From Sphingomonas sp. Leaf343 (GTDB taxonomy: Bacteria; Pseudomonadota; Alphaproteobacteria; Sphingomonadales; Sphingomonadaceae): a stretch of 64,000 nucleotides of DNA. The notes beneath the pieces were generated by a model. It was given only the letters and a program-made list of their open reading frames with translations. It made no database searches and had not been told where the DNA came from. The translations under genes were made by a program, and so were the position numbers. The stretch's first letter is position 1; each line of letters opens with the position of its first letter. Location: positions 124,001 to 188,000 of the forward strand of contig NZ_LMPG01000014.1 of assembly GCF_001423765.1 (NCBI RefSeq), in the 5' to 3' direction. Below, piece after piece: positions 32,500 to 41,971 of the stretch.

Positions 32500-34773
32500 A
32501 TGAGCGACATCGAGATCACGAAATACACCGGGGCGGCCGGCGGCTGGGGCTCGATGAAGGGCATGGCGAAGGTGCTGCCCAAGGAAGGGATCAGCCCCGA
32601 TCTGCTCGATGCGTTGCGCCGCCAGAACAAGCCGGAAGGCGTGATGTGCGTCAGTTGCGCGTGGGGAAAGCCCGCCAAACCCCATATCGCGGAATTCTGC
32701 GAAAACGGGGCGAAAGCAACGGCGTGGGAGCTGACGCGCGAGCGAGTGACGCCGGAGTTCTTCCAGCAACATAGCGTCACCGAACTCGAGTCGTGGCCGG
32801 ATCACGATCTGGAACAGTCGGGCCGACTGACGCATCCGATGCGCTACGACCGGACCACGGATCGCTATGTCGCGGCCAGCTGGGACGAGGCGTTCGCGGC
32901 GATCGGCGCGAAGCTGAGGACGTGCGACCCGAAGAAGGTCGTGCTGTACGCGTCGGGGCGCGCCTCGCTGGAGACGTCGTACATGTATGCGCTGTTCGCG
33001 CGGATGTGGGGCAGCCAGAACCTGCCTGATTCGTCGAACATGTGTCACGAAACGACCTCGGTCGGGCTGAAGAACGCGATCGGATCGCCGGTCGCGACGA
33101 TCCAGATGGACGATTACGAGAAATGCGACGCGATCTTCGCGTTCGGGCAGAATGTCGGCACCAACAGCCCGCGGATGCTCCACACGTTGCGCGATTGCGT
33201 GAAGCGCGGCGTCGAAATCGTGAACTTCAACCCGCTGCGCGAACGCGGGTGGGAAAGGTTCACCGATCCGCAGAACCCGGTGGAGATGACGACAGGCGGT
33301 TCGACCCGCATCTCATCGCAATACCACCAGCTTCGCGCGGGTGGCGATATCGCGGCGATCCTTGGTATCTGCAAGATCGTGATCGAGGCCGACGACATCG
33401 CGCTGGCGAGCGGTGCGCCGCGCGTGGTCGACCATCATTTCGTCGAGCAACATACGGTGCGGTTCGAGGAGTTCGCCGCCTTCTGCCGCAAGGCCGACTG
33501 GCCGGATATCGTCCGAGAAAGCGGCCTGAGCCGCGAGGCGATCGAGGCGGCGGCGCGGGTTTACATGGAGGCGGAGAGGGTGATTGCCGTGTACGGCATG
33601 GGCATCACCCAGCACCGCTACGGCATCGACAGCCTGTACATGATCGTCAACCTGCTGCTGCTGCGCGGTAATATCGGTCGCGACGGTGCCGGTCCGGGGC
33701 CGGTGCGCGGCCACAGTAATGTGCAGGGCCAGCGGACCGTCGGGATCACCGAGAAGACCGAGCTCGCACCCGTCGAGCGGCTGAGGGAGCTGTTCGAGTT
33801 CGAGCCGCCGACCGAAAAGGGCTGGGACACGGTCGATGCCTGTCGCAAGATCATCGCTGGCGAGTGTCAGGGCTTCGTCCAACTCGGCGGCAATTTCCTG
33901 CGCGCGACGCCGGAGCATGGGGCGATGAAGGAAGGCTGGGCGAAGCTGCCGATCGCCGTTCACATCGCGACCAAGCTCAACAAGAGCCACCTGATCCCCG
34001 GCGAGGAAAGCTGGATCCTGCCCTGCCTCGGGCGGATGGAGCAGGACATGCAGGCTGGTGGCCGACAGGCGGTATCGATGGAGGATTCGTTCAGCCATAT
34101 CTATGGATCGGTGGGCAAGGCGACACCGGCGGCGGACACTTTGCTGTCCGAACCGGCGATCGTGGCGGGCATCGCCAACGCTGTGCTGGAGCCCAACCCG
34201 AACGTGCCGTGGGACGACTGGGTCGGTGATTACGGGCTGGTCCGTACCGCGATCGAAGATACGTATCCGGACAAATTCTCGAATTTCAACGAGCGTCTGT
34301 TTACACCCGGCGGGTTCTGGAAGGGTAACCCCGCCTCGCATCGCCAGTGGGAGACGGAGAGCGGCAAGGCGGAGTTCAACGTACCCCGCGCGCTGAACGC
34401 AGCCGGATTCGCAGATGCCGACGGCCGGTTCCGGCTGGTGACGCTGCGATCGAACGACCAGTTCAACACCACCATCTACGGCTATGACGACCGGTTCCGC
34501 GGGATCAGCGGTACGCGCATGGTGGCGATGATGAACCGTGGCGATCTGGCGCGCATGGGGTTGAAGAAGGGCGATATGATCGCGCTGGAAAGCGATGCAG
34601 AAGATGCGACCGACCGTGTCGTCGAGGGGCTACGCGTGGTCGAATACGACATCCCGGCAGGCTGTATCGCGGGATATTACCCCGAACTCAATTACCTGAT
34701 CCCGGTCGAGCATCACGCGCTCGACAGCCATGTCCCGGCGGCAAAGTCAATACCGGTCAGGATCAGGCGATGA
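32500..34773 (+). CDS. FdhF/YdeP-family molybdopterin oxidoreductase
   Basis: A 757-residue Mo-bisMGD enzyme of the YdeP type, annotated in other genomes as an unclassified formate dehydrogenase alpha subunit. Near the N terminus, GVMCVSCAWGKP and AEFCENG hold conserved cysteines. DSSNMCHETTS contains the Cys that is the best candidate for the molybdenum ligand (about residue 184), and a C-terminal molydopterin dinucleotide-binding domain follows (LRSNDQFNTT). No Sec codon is used. mobA and fdhD follow with 4-base overlaps, which supports a formate-dehydrogenase-like enzyme that needs sulfuration. No membrane or electron-transfer partner subunit is encoded nearby. Confidence 0.92.
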   Translation: MSDIEITKYTGAAGGWGSMKGMAKVLPKEGISPDLLDALRRQNKPEGVMCVSCAWGKPAKPHIAEFCENGAKATAWELTRERVTPEFFQQHSVTELESWPDHDLEQSGRLTHPMRYDRTTDRYVAASWDEAFAAIGAKLRTCDPKKVVLYASGRASLETSYMYALFARMWGSQNLPDSSNMCHETTSVGLKNAIGSPVATIQMDDYEKCDAIFAFGQNVGTNSPRMLHTLRDCVKRGVEIVNFNPLRERGWERFTDPQNPVEMTTGGSTRISSQYHQLRAGGDIAAILGICKIVIEADDIALASGAPRVVDHHFVEQHTVRFEEFAAFCRKADWPDIVRESGLSREAIEAAARVYMEAERVIAVYGMGITQHRYGIDSLYMIVNLLLLRGNIGRDGAGPGPVRGHSNVQGQRTVGITEKTELAPVERLRELFEFEPPTEKGWDTVDACRKIIAGECQGFVQLGGNFLRATPEHGAMKEGWAKLPIAVHIATKLNKSHLIPGEESWILPCLGRMEQDMQAGGRQAVSMEDSFSHIYGSVGKATPAADTLLSEPAIVAGIANAVLEPNPNVPWDDWVGDYGLVRTAIEDTYPDKFSNFNERLFTPGGFWKGNPASHRQWETESGKAEFNVPRALNAAGFADADGRFRLVTLRSNDQFNTTIYGYDDRFRGISGTRMVAMMNRGDLARMGLKKGDMIALESDAEDATDRVVEGLRVVEYDIPAGCIAGYYPELNYLIPVEHHALDSHVPAAKSIPVRIRR

Positions 34774-35276
34774 CCGGTATCTTGGGAGCGGTGCTGATCG
34801 GCGGGCGGTCGTCCCGGTTCGGATCGGACAAGGCGCAGGCGATGTTCGGCGGACGATCGCTGGCGGATCATGCCGCCGCTGCGCTCCGGCCGTTCGTGCA
34901 GGAGGTCGTCATGATCGGCGGCGATGCCGTGCCCGACCTTCCGCGCGCCGGACTGGGTCCGCTGGGCGGTATCGCGGCTGCGCTGGATCATGGCGCGAGC
35001 CGAGGGTTCCGCTGCGTCCTGACGATCGGATGCGACATGCCGCGCGTACCGGACGCGGTGTTCGAGACGCTGCTGCACCGCGCGCCGGCCTATTGCAGCG
35101 ATGCGCCGGTCTTGGGGCTGTGGCCGTCGGCACTGGGGGCGCAACTGCTGTCGTATCTGGAGGTCGGCGACGACCGCTCCGTCCGGGGATGGGCGCGAGC
35201 GGTGGGCGCGATCCCGATCGCGTCCGGCGTGGCGATCCCCAACGTCAACACGCGTGACGACCTGATGGCACTGTGA
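34770..35276 (+). CDS. mobA: Molybdenum cofactor guanylyltransferase
   Basis: Attaches GMP to molybdopterin to form the MGD cofactor needed by the enzyme encoded just upstream. The 168-residue protein is a little shorter than usual. The nucleotide-binding motif is ILGAVLIGGRSSRFGSDKA and the metal-site CDMP is present; GLGPLGGIAAAL is also typical. Its ATG overlaps the oxidoreductase stop and its stop overlaps the fdhD GTG start, so all three form a translationally coupled operon. Confidence 0.93.
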   Translation: MTGILGAVLIGGRSSRFGSDKAQAMFGGRSLADHAAAALRPFVQEVVMIGGDAVPDLPRAGLGPLGGIAAALDHGASRGFRCVLTIGCDMPRVPDAVFETLLHRAPAYCSDAPVLGLWPSALGAQLLSYLEVGDDRSVRGWARAVGAIPIASGVAIPNVNTRDDLMAL

Positions 35277-36082
35277 CGGCCGACGAACGGCGGATCGTCA
35301 TTTTGCGGCCCGATAGTCGCGCGGTGACCGGACGGCCGATCGCCGTAGAGGCTCCGGTGGCGGTAGAGGTCGACGGGTTCGGTTACGCGGTGATGATGAT
35401 GACGCCAGCGGACCTGGAGGCGTTCGCGGTGGGGTTCATGCTGACCGAACGTCTGGCGGATTCGGCGACTGACATTCTCGATGTGGAGCCGTTCGAGGCC
35501 GAGGCGGGCTGGATCCTGCGGATCGCCCTGTCGGAGCGATGTCGGGGGCGCATCCACGATCGCGTCCGCCACCGGACAAGCGACACCGGCTGCGGGTTGT
35601 GCGGGATATCCGGGCTGGAGCAGTTGCGCCGGCCCGTCGCCGCTCCCCCACCGCGCCCGGAGGTCGAGGTGGACGCGTTGTTCGCGGCATTGGCTGGATT
35701 ACGCGCGCATCAGCCGCTTAACGCCAGAACCGGAGCTGTGCATGCCGCCGCGGCTTGCGATCGCGGAGGATCGATCATCGCGACGTATGAGGATGTCGGC
35801 CGGCACAATGCGCTCGACAAGCTGGTCGGTGCGATGGCGTCGACCAGGAGCGTGATCGACGGGTTCATCGTGGTGACGTCGCGGATCAGCTTCGAGATGG
35901 TGGACAAGGCGCTGGTCGCCGGTGCGCCGCTGCTGATAGGGGTGTCCGCTCCCACCACGCTGGCGATCGATCATGCTGTGACGCACGGGCTGACGATGCT
36001 CGCGCTCGCCCGCAGCGACGCGATTCTCATAGCCAACGATCCATGGAACCTCTTCACGGCTGGTAGCGAAGGAGGGACTTGA
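35273..36082 (+). CDS. fdhD: Formate dehydrogenase accessory sulfurtransferase FdhD
   Basis: Transfers sulfur from a cysteine desulfurase to the molybdenum cofactor of formate dehydrogenases. It is 269 residues, starting with GTG in a GTGA overlap with mobA. The sulfur-carrying pair is Cys107 and Cys110 in GCGLCG; the later YEDVGRHNALDK and SRISFEMVDKA motifs are intact. The last codons and stop lie within the tRNA-Met gene on the opposite strand (22-base overlap), so the final residues (about EGGT) are probably not functionally conserved. Confidence 0.94.
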   Translation: MTADERRIVILRPDSRAVTGRPIAVEAPVAVEVDGFGYAVMMMTPADLEAFAVGFMLTERLADSATDILDVEPFEAEAGWILRIALSERCRGRIHDRVRHRTSDTGCGLCGISGLEQLRRPVAAPPPRPEVEVDALFAALAGLRAHQPLNARTGAVHAAAACDRGGSIIATYEDVGRHNALDKLVGAMASTRSVIDGFIVVTSRISFEMVDKALVAGAPLLIGVSAPTTLAIDHAVTHGLTMLALARSDAILIANDPWNLFTAGSEGGT

Positions 36083-36137
36083 ACCCCCGACCCCAGGATT
36101 ATGATTCCCGTGCTCTAACCAGCTGAGCTACTTCGCC
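36061..36137 (-). tRNA. tRNA-Met(CAT), elongator type
   Basis: A 77-base cloverleaf with encoded CCA. The acceptor GGCGAAG pairs with CTTCGCT (G1-T72 is a wobble), the D arm is AGCTCAGCTGGTTAGAGC, the anticodon loop is ATCATAA on the stem CGGGA/TCCTG, and the T arm holds GGTTCAAGTCC. The three GC pairs that mark an initiator stem are absent, so it is the elongator. tRNA-Ile2, which also has CAT, cannot be strictly excluded. Confidence 0.93.
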
Positions 36138-36199
36138 ACAGCCGTGAAGAGCGGCGCTGATAGGAGGGCGGCGGAAGTCGGTCAAGCGGGTTTCCCGCT

Positions 36200-36715
36200 T
36201 TACGCGAACATGTGGCGCGACAACGGCTCCCATGGGCCGCCGCGATACCACCACGTCGCCAGCCCGGCGAGTTCGACATCGCGAGGCTTGAAGTCGCGGG
36301 CGAGACGATCGAGCAGAAGCTTCGCCACCGAGGGTGTGACCTTGTTCTGGATCGTCACGTGCGGACGCCAGCCGCCGGCATCCTGCGGGGTCAACAAACC
36401 GGCGAACGCCTCCGCCAACCCGCCCCGGATCGCCACCAAAGCAGGCGATTCGATCCGATAGGCGACACCGCGTCCCAGCGACATCAGCCCGCCGACGCGC
36501 GCCACCGGTGCACGGATGCCACGGGTTTCCTGAGTCAACCGGTGCTTCAGTTCCTCCGCAGCGGACGGCGGCAGATGGTGGAACAGGGTGCAGTGCGCCG
36601 CCAGCACGTTGCGCTCGGGCGGGAAGAACTCCGCGCGCTGTGCATCGAACCACCCCTGATCGTTGCGACCGAACAGCGCCGTGACGATGATCGGAGCGGG
36701 CCCCTGTCCCAGCAT
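36200..36715 (-). CDS. 2'-5' RNA ligase-like 2H phosphoesterase
   Basis: A 171-residue protein of the 2H phosphoesterase fold with two catalytic motifs of H-x-T type: AHCTLFHHLP (about residue 41) and PHVTIQNK (about 119). Such enzymes act on 2',5'-linked or cyclic phosphates in RNA; the exact substrate is unknown. The ATG at 36715 lies 11 bases after the kup stop, so it is likely co-transcribed with kup. Confidence 0.85.
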   Translation of the reverse strand: MLGQGPAPIIVTALFGRNDQGWFDAQRAEFFPPERNVLAAHCTLFHHLPPSAAEELKHRLTQETRGIRAPVARVGGLMSLGRGVAYRIESPALVAIRGGLAEAFAGLLTPQDAGGWRPHVTIQNKVTPSVAKLLLDRLARDFKPRDVELAGLATWWYRGGPWEPLSRHMFA

Positions 36716-36726
36716 GCCCGGGGCCG

Positions 36727-38646
36727 TCAAATCTCGACCTGGCTGCCGAGTTCGACGACACGGTTGGTCGGCAGGCGAAAAAACTCCATCGCCGATTCCG
36801 CATTGCGCAGCATCCAGGCGAACAGCTTCTCGCGCCACAACGCCATTCCCGGCCGTTCTGACGCGATCAGCGTCTGGCGCGACAGGAAGAAGCTGGTTTC
36901 CATCATCCGGAATTCCGGACCGACGCTGTGGGCGTGCTTGAGCGCGGCGGGGACGTTCGCCTCCTCCATGAAGCCGAACTTCAGGATCATACGGTGGAAC
37001 CCGTCGCCGAGATCGTCGTGATGCACCCGATCCGCCTCCGGCCAATAGGGCTGGCCGGCGACTGCGACGGTCAAGAGGATGATGCGCTCGTGCAGGACCT
37101 TGTTGTGCTTCAGGTTGTGGAGCAGCGCGTGCGGCACGCCGTCCGCCGTGGAGGTCATGAAGACCGCCGTCCCCGGCACGCGGCTGGCGGAGGTCGCCGC
37201 CGACGCGATGAAGACTTTGATCGGCATCGCCGCCTCGCGCAGCCGGTCGATCATCAGCTTGCGCCCCTTCGACCAGGTCGTCAGGAACGTGAAGACGACG
37301 AAGCCGACCAGCAGCGGGAACCAGCCCCCCGCCGGGATCTTGGTCAGATTCGCAGTGAGATAGGCACCGTCGACGATGAAGAAGATCGTGAGCAGCGGAA
37401 CCGCCGCATAGGGCGGCCATTTCCACAGGCGGAACAGCACCACCGCGAGCAGGCAGGTGTCGATAAACATCGCGCCCGTCACCGCGATCCCGTACGCCGA
37501 GGTCAGCGCCGACGAGGTGCGGAAGCTGAGCACCAGCAGGATCACCATCACCATCAACAGCCAGTTGATGAGCGGGATGTAGATCTGGCCGACGGTCGAC
37601 GCGCTGGTATGCTCGATGCGGAGGCGGGGCATGAAGCCGAGCTGGATTGCCTGCTGCGTCACCGAGAACGCGCCGGAAATGACCGCCTGACTGGCGATGA
37701 TCGCCGCCGCCGTCGCGAGGATGACGAGCGGCAGCCGCAGCCCCTCCGGCGCGAGCATGTAGAACGGGCTTTCCAGCGCGGCCGCACCCTCACGGAACAG
37801 CAGCGCACCCTGCCCCATATAATTGAGCATCAGCGCGGGCAGCACGAACCACAGCCATGACAGGCCGATCGGCCGCCGGCCGAAATGGCCCATGTCGGCG
37901 TACAGCGCCTCTGCCCCGGTCACCGCAAGCACCACCGAGCCGAGCGCGAGAAACGCACGCAGCGGGTCCATCAGGAAGAACTGCACGGCATAATGCGGAG
38001 AGAAGGCCCAGAGCACGTCCGGATTCTGGAGCACGCTGAGCGTCCCCAGCACGGCGATCGTGCCGAAATAGACGAGCATGATCGGCCCGAAATACAGGCC
38101 GACGCGCGAGGTGCCGCCGCGCTGGATCGAAAACAGGAAGATCAGGATGACGACCGCGATCGGCAGCACCAGCCCCGCAAAGGCCGGCGCGGCCACCGCC
38201 ACGCCCTCGACCGCGGACAGCACCGACACGGCGGGGGTAATCATGCTGTCGCCGTAGAACAGGGCGGTCGCGAACACGCCCAGCAGGACGATGCCGTTGC
38301 TCCACCGCTTGACCTTGGTCTTGCCGGAGATCAGCGCCAGCAACGCGAGGCTGCCGCCCTCCCCCCGGTTGTCGGCGCGCATAATGATGATGACGTATTT
38401 CACCGTCACCACGATCATCATCGACCAGAACATCAGGCTGAGTACGCCCATGATGTGGGCGGGATCGAGCGTCAGCGGGTGGTGGCCGGCGAACGTCTCG
38501 CGGAACGCATAGAGCGGGCTGGTGCCGATATCGCCGAAGACGATGCCGATCGCACCCAATGCGAGTTTCAGCATGCCGTCACCGTGGTGATGGCCGCTGT
38601 CCATCGGCGACGGAGCCGACTCCGTCGCCACCTGCGTCGCGGTCAC
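36727..38646 (-). CDS. kup: Low-affinity potassium uptake protein Kup
   Basis: A 639-residue potassium/proton symporter. The family motif [22 protein letters not shown] begins near residue 31 (shown only in short form here: [13 protein letters not shown]). About twelve membrane helices occupy residues 30-470 and a C-terminal cytoplasmic domain follows. The first usable start is a GTG at 38646; an ATG 15 codons later is an alternative, and both keep the whole conserved domain. It is divergent from ald with 162 bases between the two starts. Confidence 0.95.
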   Translation of the reverse strand: MTATQVATESAPSPMDSGHHHGDGMLKLALGAIGIVFGDIGTSPLYAFRETFAGHHPLTLDPAHIMGVLSLMFWSMMIVVTVKYVIIIMRADNRGEGGSLALLALISGKTKVKRWSNGIVLLGVFATALFYGDSMITPAVSVLSAVEGVAVAAPAFAGLVLPIAVVILIFLFSIQRGGTSRVGLYFGPIMLVYFGTIAVLGTLSVLQNPDVLWAFSPHYAVQFFLMDPLRAFLALGSVVLAVTGAEALYADMGHFGRRPIGLSWLWFVLPALMLNYMGQGALLFREGAAALESPFYMLAPEGLRLPLVILATAAAIIASQAVISGAFSVTQQAIQLGFMPRLRIEHTSASTVGQIYIPLINWLLMVMVILLVLSFRTSSALTSAYGIAVTGAMFIDTCLLAVVLFRLWKWPPYAAVPLLTIFFIVDGAYLTANLTKIPAGGWFPLLVGFVVFTFLTTWSKGRKLMIDRLREAAMPIKVFIASAATSASRVPGTAVFMTSTADGVPHALLHNLKHNKVLHERIILLTVAVAGQPYWPEADRVHHDDLGDGFHRMILKFGFMEEANVPAALKHAHSVGPEFRMMETSFFLSRQTLIASERPGMALWREKLFAWMLRNAESAMEFFRLPTNRVVELGSQVEI

Positions 38647-38808
38647 GGCCGCGACGCTCCGGGTCGTGCGCTGTCAGTACGATAGGGGCTGGTCAGCCCG
38701 TCAACGCCCCTGTTCGTCATGTCGCGTCGACTACACCCCTGCCGCGACGCGTGCAACGGCGCAGGCGGGCCGCTATAGCGTGCGCAACAATCTAATAGGA
38801 GCGGCTCT

Positions 38809-39909
38809 GTGAAAATCGGTGTTCCCAAGGAAATCAAGAATCACGAGTATCGCGTCGGCCTGACGCCGCCGTCGGTGGCCGACCTGGTCTCTGCCGGTCA
38901 CGAGGTCATGGTCGAGACGCAGGCGGGTGCCGGCATCGACTTCGAGGATGCCGATTACGAGGCTGTCGGCGCGACGATCCTGCCCGACGCGAAGTCGGTG
39001 TTCGCCGCTGCCGAGATGATCGTGAAGGTGAAGGAGCCGCAGGCGGTCGAGATCGCGATGCTGGAGCCGCGGCACCTGCTATTCACCTATCTCCACCTCG
39101 CCGCCGACAAGCCGCAGGCGGAGGGGCTGATGAAGTCCGGCGCGACGTGCATCGCGTACGAAACGGTGACGGCGCAGGGCGGCGGACTGCCGCTGCTGAA
39201 GCCGATGAGCGAGGTCGCGGGCCGCATGTCGGTGCAGGTCGGCGCGCATTACCTGGAGAAGGAACAGGGCGGTCGCGGCATCCTGCTCGGCGGCGTGCCC
39301 GGCGTCGCACCGGCGAAGGTCGCCATTCTGGGCGGCGGCGTGTCCGGCATCAATGCAGCGCAGATGGCGGTCGGGATGCGTGCCGACGTGACGATCTACG
39401 ACCTGAACATGGCGCGGCTGGCCGAGCTGGACATGTTCTTCTCCAGCCAGATCAAGACCGCCTATGCCAGCAAGGCGGCGATCACGGCGGCGGTGAAGAA
39501 CGCCCATCTCGTGATCGGCGCGGTGCTGGTGCCGGGTGCGGCGGCCCCGAAGCTGGTGACGCGCGAGATGCTGAAGACGATGAAGCGCGGCAGCGTGCTG
39601 GTCGACATCGCGATCGATCAGGGCGGCTGTTTCGAGACGTCGCACGCGACCACGCACGAGGACCCGGTGTTCGAGGTTGACGGGGTGATCCATTACTGCG
39701 TCGCCAACATGCCGGGTGCGGTCGCTCGGACGTCGGCGTTCGCGCTGAACAATGCGACGCTGCCGTTCGCGCTGAAGCTGGCGAATATGGGTGCGGACGC
39801 GGCGATGGCCGCGGACCCGCATCTGGCAGCCGGGCTGAACGTGTCGGGCGGCAAGATCCGGCACAAGGCCGTCGCCGATGCGCTGGACCTGACGTTCGAG
39901 CCAGCTTGA
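38809..39909 (+). CDS. ald: Alanine dehydrogenase
   Basis: NAD-dependent interconversion of alanine with pyruvate and ammonia. The 366-residue protein has the N-terminal MKIGVPKEIKNHEYRVGLTP signature, the catalytic region with KVKEPQ, and the NAD-binding GGGVSGINAAQMA (about residue 176). It starts with GTG preceded by AGGAG 8 bases upstream. The length is normal for the family. The next gene, a small DUF3072-type protein, starts 66 bases downstream. Confidence 0.96.
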   Translation: MKIGVPKEIKNHEYRVGLTPPSVADLVSAGHEVMVETQAGAGIDFEDADYEAVGATILPDAKSVFAAAEMIVKVKEPQAVEIAMLEPRHLLFTYLHLAADKPQAEGLMKSGATCIAYETVTAQGGGLPLLKPMSEVAGRMSVQVGAHYLEKEQGGRGILLGGVPGVAPAKVAILGGGVSGINAAQMAVGMRADVTIYDLNMARLAELDMFFSSQIKTAYASKAAITAAVKNAHLVIGAVLVPGAAAPKLVTREMLKTMKRGSVLVDIAIDQGGCFETSHATTHEDPVFEVDGVIHYCVANMPGAVARTSAFALNNATLPFALKLANMGADAAMAADPHLAAGLNVSGGKIRHKAVADALDLTFEPA

Positions 39910-39975
39910 GTTTCGGCGAGACTGACTGGAACGAACACGGAACAGGGTTGTTGGTCGTCCGAAAGGAATTCCACG

Positions 39976-40194
39976 ATGACCGACAACCCGAAATCCGACA
40001 CGTTCTCCAACGCCGAGAAGGATCCCGATGACTGGACGACCGGCGACGAGGCAATGACCGGCGCGCAGGCAAGCTACCTGAAGACACTGTCCGAAGAGGC
40101 GCACGAGGAGTTCGACGACAGCCTGTCGAAGGCAGATGCGTCGAAGCGGATCGACGAGTTGCAGGCGAAGACGGGGCGCGGGAAGACGGATTGA
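39976..40194 (+). CDS. Small acidic DUF3072-type protein
   Basis: A 72-residue acidic protein. The segment WTTGDEAMTGAQASYLKTL followed by a helical SKADASKRIDELQ tail is typical of the DUF3072 family, of unknown function. An AAAGGAA site lies 8-9 bases upstream of the ATG. It has no signal peptide or membrane segment. It is followed by a repeat-bearing intergenic region. Confidence 0.82.
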   Translation: MTDNPKSDTFSNAEKDPDDWTTGDEAMTGAQASYLKTLSEEAHEEFDDSLSKADASKRIDELQAKTGRGKTD

Positions 40195-40274
40195 TCCACG
40201 CGTCTGCGCGACGTTGGATCAGGCCAGCGAAGACCTCTGTTCCCGGGAATCTTCGCAAGCAATTTGAACCGGTG

Positions 40275-40351
40275 CCGTCATTGCGAGTTTGGCGAAGCAA
40301 TCCAGAGTGTTACGCAACGCTCTGGATTGTCCCCCGTGTTCGCAATGACGG
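40275..40351. repeat. Dispersed palindromic intergenic repeat, copy 1
   Basis: A 77-base imperfect palindrome. The ends CCGTCATTGCGA and TCGCAATGACGG are exact reverse complements, and the inner CAATCCAGAG pairs with CTCTGGATTG around a TTACGCAACG-type loop. The same end and inner sequences recur at 58407-58484. It lies between the DUF3072-type gene and ccmI, in a 213-base gap with no gene. Elements with CGTCATTGCGA ends and an ATCCAGAG core are known as dispersed intergenic repeats in several alphaproteobacteria. Confidence 0.8.
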
Positions 40352-40407
40352 AATTCATGGAAATAAGGGGGAGTTCAAGGCGGTCTGCCCGATACGCCCC
40401 ATCGACG

Positions 40408-41049
40408 CTATTTAGCCCTGTCCGCCGCCGGGTCGACACTCAGTAGACGGTCCAGCAGCGCAAGCCGCTGCTCGATTGATACCCGATACGCCGCACCGGC
40501 CGGCGTCTTCGCCAATGCCCGTCGCCACGAGTCCCGCGCCGCCGGGAAGTCGTTGGAACGAACCTGCGCCACACCCAAAAAGAAATACGGTCCCGGATGC
40601 GCCGGCTCCAGTTGCCGCGCCCGGTCGAACGCGAAGCGCGCCGCAGGCGACAACTGCCGGTCATGCCGTGCCAGTGCGTCGCCCAGCGCGGTCCACAATT
40701 GCACGCTTCTCGGCGAGGTCCGGATTCCCCCAAGCAGCGCCTCCACCTCGTAGCGCGGATTGCCACCGCGGGAGAGCGCGTCGGCGGCGGTCAAATAGGC
40801 GCTCTCCGAACCATAGCGGCCGAACATGTCGGTGCGCAGGTTCGCCAGCGCCTCGTCGACGACCAGCGACTGGTTGTCCGGGGCTACCGGCGCGGCGGGC
40901 AGCGCCGGCCTGCCCTGCAACGCATACCCCGTCGTGCCGAGCATCAGCGCCGCGCCGACCATCGACCACAACAGACGGGGTACGCGCAACGCGACCATCG
41001 CACCGAACGCCGCCGCCGCGAGAACCGCCAGAACGATCCAGCCGATCAC
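40408..41049 (-). CDS. ccmI: Cytochrome c maturation protein CcmI-like, TPR protein
   Basis: A 213-residue protein: two N-terminal membrane helices (about residues 2-22 and 27-45) followed by a TPR region (GPYFFLGVAQVRSNDFPAARDSWRRAL). CcmI binds apocytochrome c and delivers it to the CcmF/CcmH ligation complex. It begins with GTG in a GTGA overlap with ccmH and is the last gene of the ccm operon. It is shorter than many CcmI proteins, so it matches the short form. Confidence 0.88.
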   Translation of the reverse strand: MIGWIVLAVLAAAAFGAMVALRVPRLLWSMVGAALMLGTTGYALQGRPALPAAPVAPDNQSLVVDEALANLRTDMFGRYGSESAYLTAADALSRGGNPRYEVEALLGGIRTSPRSVQLWTALGDALARHDRQLSPAARFAFDRARQLEPAHPGPYFFLGVAQVRSNDFPAARDSWRRALAKTPAGAAYRVSIEQRLALLDRLLSVDPAADRAK

Positions 41050-41447
41050 GTCCGCCGCCTCCGGAAGCTGCCGCGAGCGATCCACACGCCCGCCACCAGC
41101 AGCGCGACCGGCGTCAGCCAAAGCGCCGCGGTGGCCGTACCGAACGGCGGATCATAGCTGATATAGTCGCCATAGCGGTCGATCAGCCAGGCACGGATCG
41201 CCTCCGGCCGCTCACCGGCGCGGATACGCTGGCGGACCAGCGCGCGCATGTCGCTGGCCATCTGAGCGTCGCTGTCGGCGATCGACTGGCCCTGACAGAC
41301 GACGCAGCGGAGCGTCTCCATCAAGCCCCGCGCCTGCGCCTCCTGCCCGGGATCGGCAAGTTGCGTGTCCGCATAGGCGGCGGGTGCGCTGGTCTGCGCC
41401 GCGACGGGGGCGGCGACCAGCGCCGCCAACAGGAGCGCGCGTCTCAT
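41046..41447 (-). CDS. ccmH: Cytochrome c-type biogenesis protein CcmH
   Basis: Periplasmic thiol oxidoreductase that reduces apocytochrome c cysteines. The 133-residue protein has a signal peptide (residues 1-17), the redox motif LRCVVCQGQSI with Cys48 and Cys51, and a C-terminal membrane anchor (ALWLTPVALLVAGVWIA). Start and stop both overlap neighbours by 4 bases (ccmG and ccmI). Confidence 0.95.
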   Translation of the reverse strand: MRRALLLAALVAAPVAAQTSAPAAYADTQLADPGQEAQARGLMETLRCVVCQGQSIADSDAQMASDMRALVRQRIRAGERPEAIRAWLIDRYGDYISYDPPFGTATAALWLTPVALLVAGVWIARGSFRRRRT

Positions 41448-41971
41448 CGGGCGGCGCGCCAGTCGGCGATGACCGCGTCGACCTGATCGGGCCGGATGTC
41501 GCCGACATATTGCTTTACGATCACGCCCTTGCCGTCGATCAGGAACGTCTCGGGCACGCCGGACGAGCCGAGCGACAATTGCACGGCACTCTGCCGGTCA
41601 TCGCCGATCCGTGCATAGGGATCGCCATTGCGGGCAAGGAACCCCTGCACAGCGCGCGGGGTATCGCGGACGGCGATCGCGTCGATCGGCACCCCGGCGG
41701 CCTCCAGCTTCAGCAATTGCGGCGCTTCGGCGATGCACGGGATGCACCAGCTGGCGAAGACGTTGAGCAGGCGCGGCCCCTGCCCGCGCATCGAATCCGA
41801 CGACAGGCCGGGCTTGGTTGGCACGGACGGGGCCAGCGTGAAGGCGGGCAGCGGCTTGCACGCCAGCGCCGACCGGACGGTGCGGTCGGCCGGCCGCATC
41901 AGGCCACTGGCGACGACGGCCACCAACAGCGCGAACGCACCGAGCGGCAGCCAGAGCAGCCAGCGTCTCAT
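41444..41971 (-). CDS. ccmG: Thiol:disulfide interchange protein CcmG/DsbE
   Basis: Membrane-anchored thioredoxin-like protein of 175 residues that keeps CcmH or apocytochrome reduced. An N-terminal membrane segment is followed by the thioredoxin fold with active site WCIPC (Cys76, Cys79) and cis-Pro in SGVPETFLID. Of two ATGs, 41971 is chosen because GGAGG lies 7 bases upstream of it but only 1 base from the one at 41977; 41971 also forms an ATGA overlap with ccmF. Confidence 0.95.
   Translation of the reverse strand: MRRWLLWLPLGAFALLVAVVASGLMRPADRTVRSALACKPLPAFTLAPSVPTKPGLSSDSMRGQGPRLLNVFASWCIPCIAEAPQLLKLEAAGVPIDAIAVRDTPRAVQGFLARNGDPYARIGDDRQSAVQLSLGSSGVPETFLIDGKGVIVKQYVGDIRPDQVDAVIADWRAAR

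Noticed and set aside
36061..36137. Initiator tRNA-Met
   Set aside because: The acceptor starts with G and the anticodon stem lacks three consecutive GC pairs, so an elongator is the better call.
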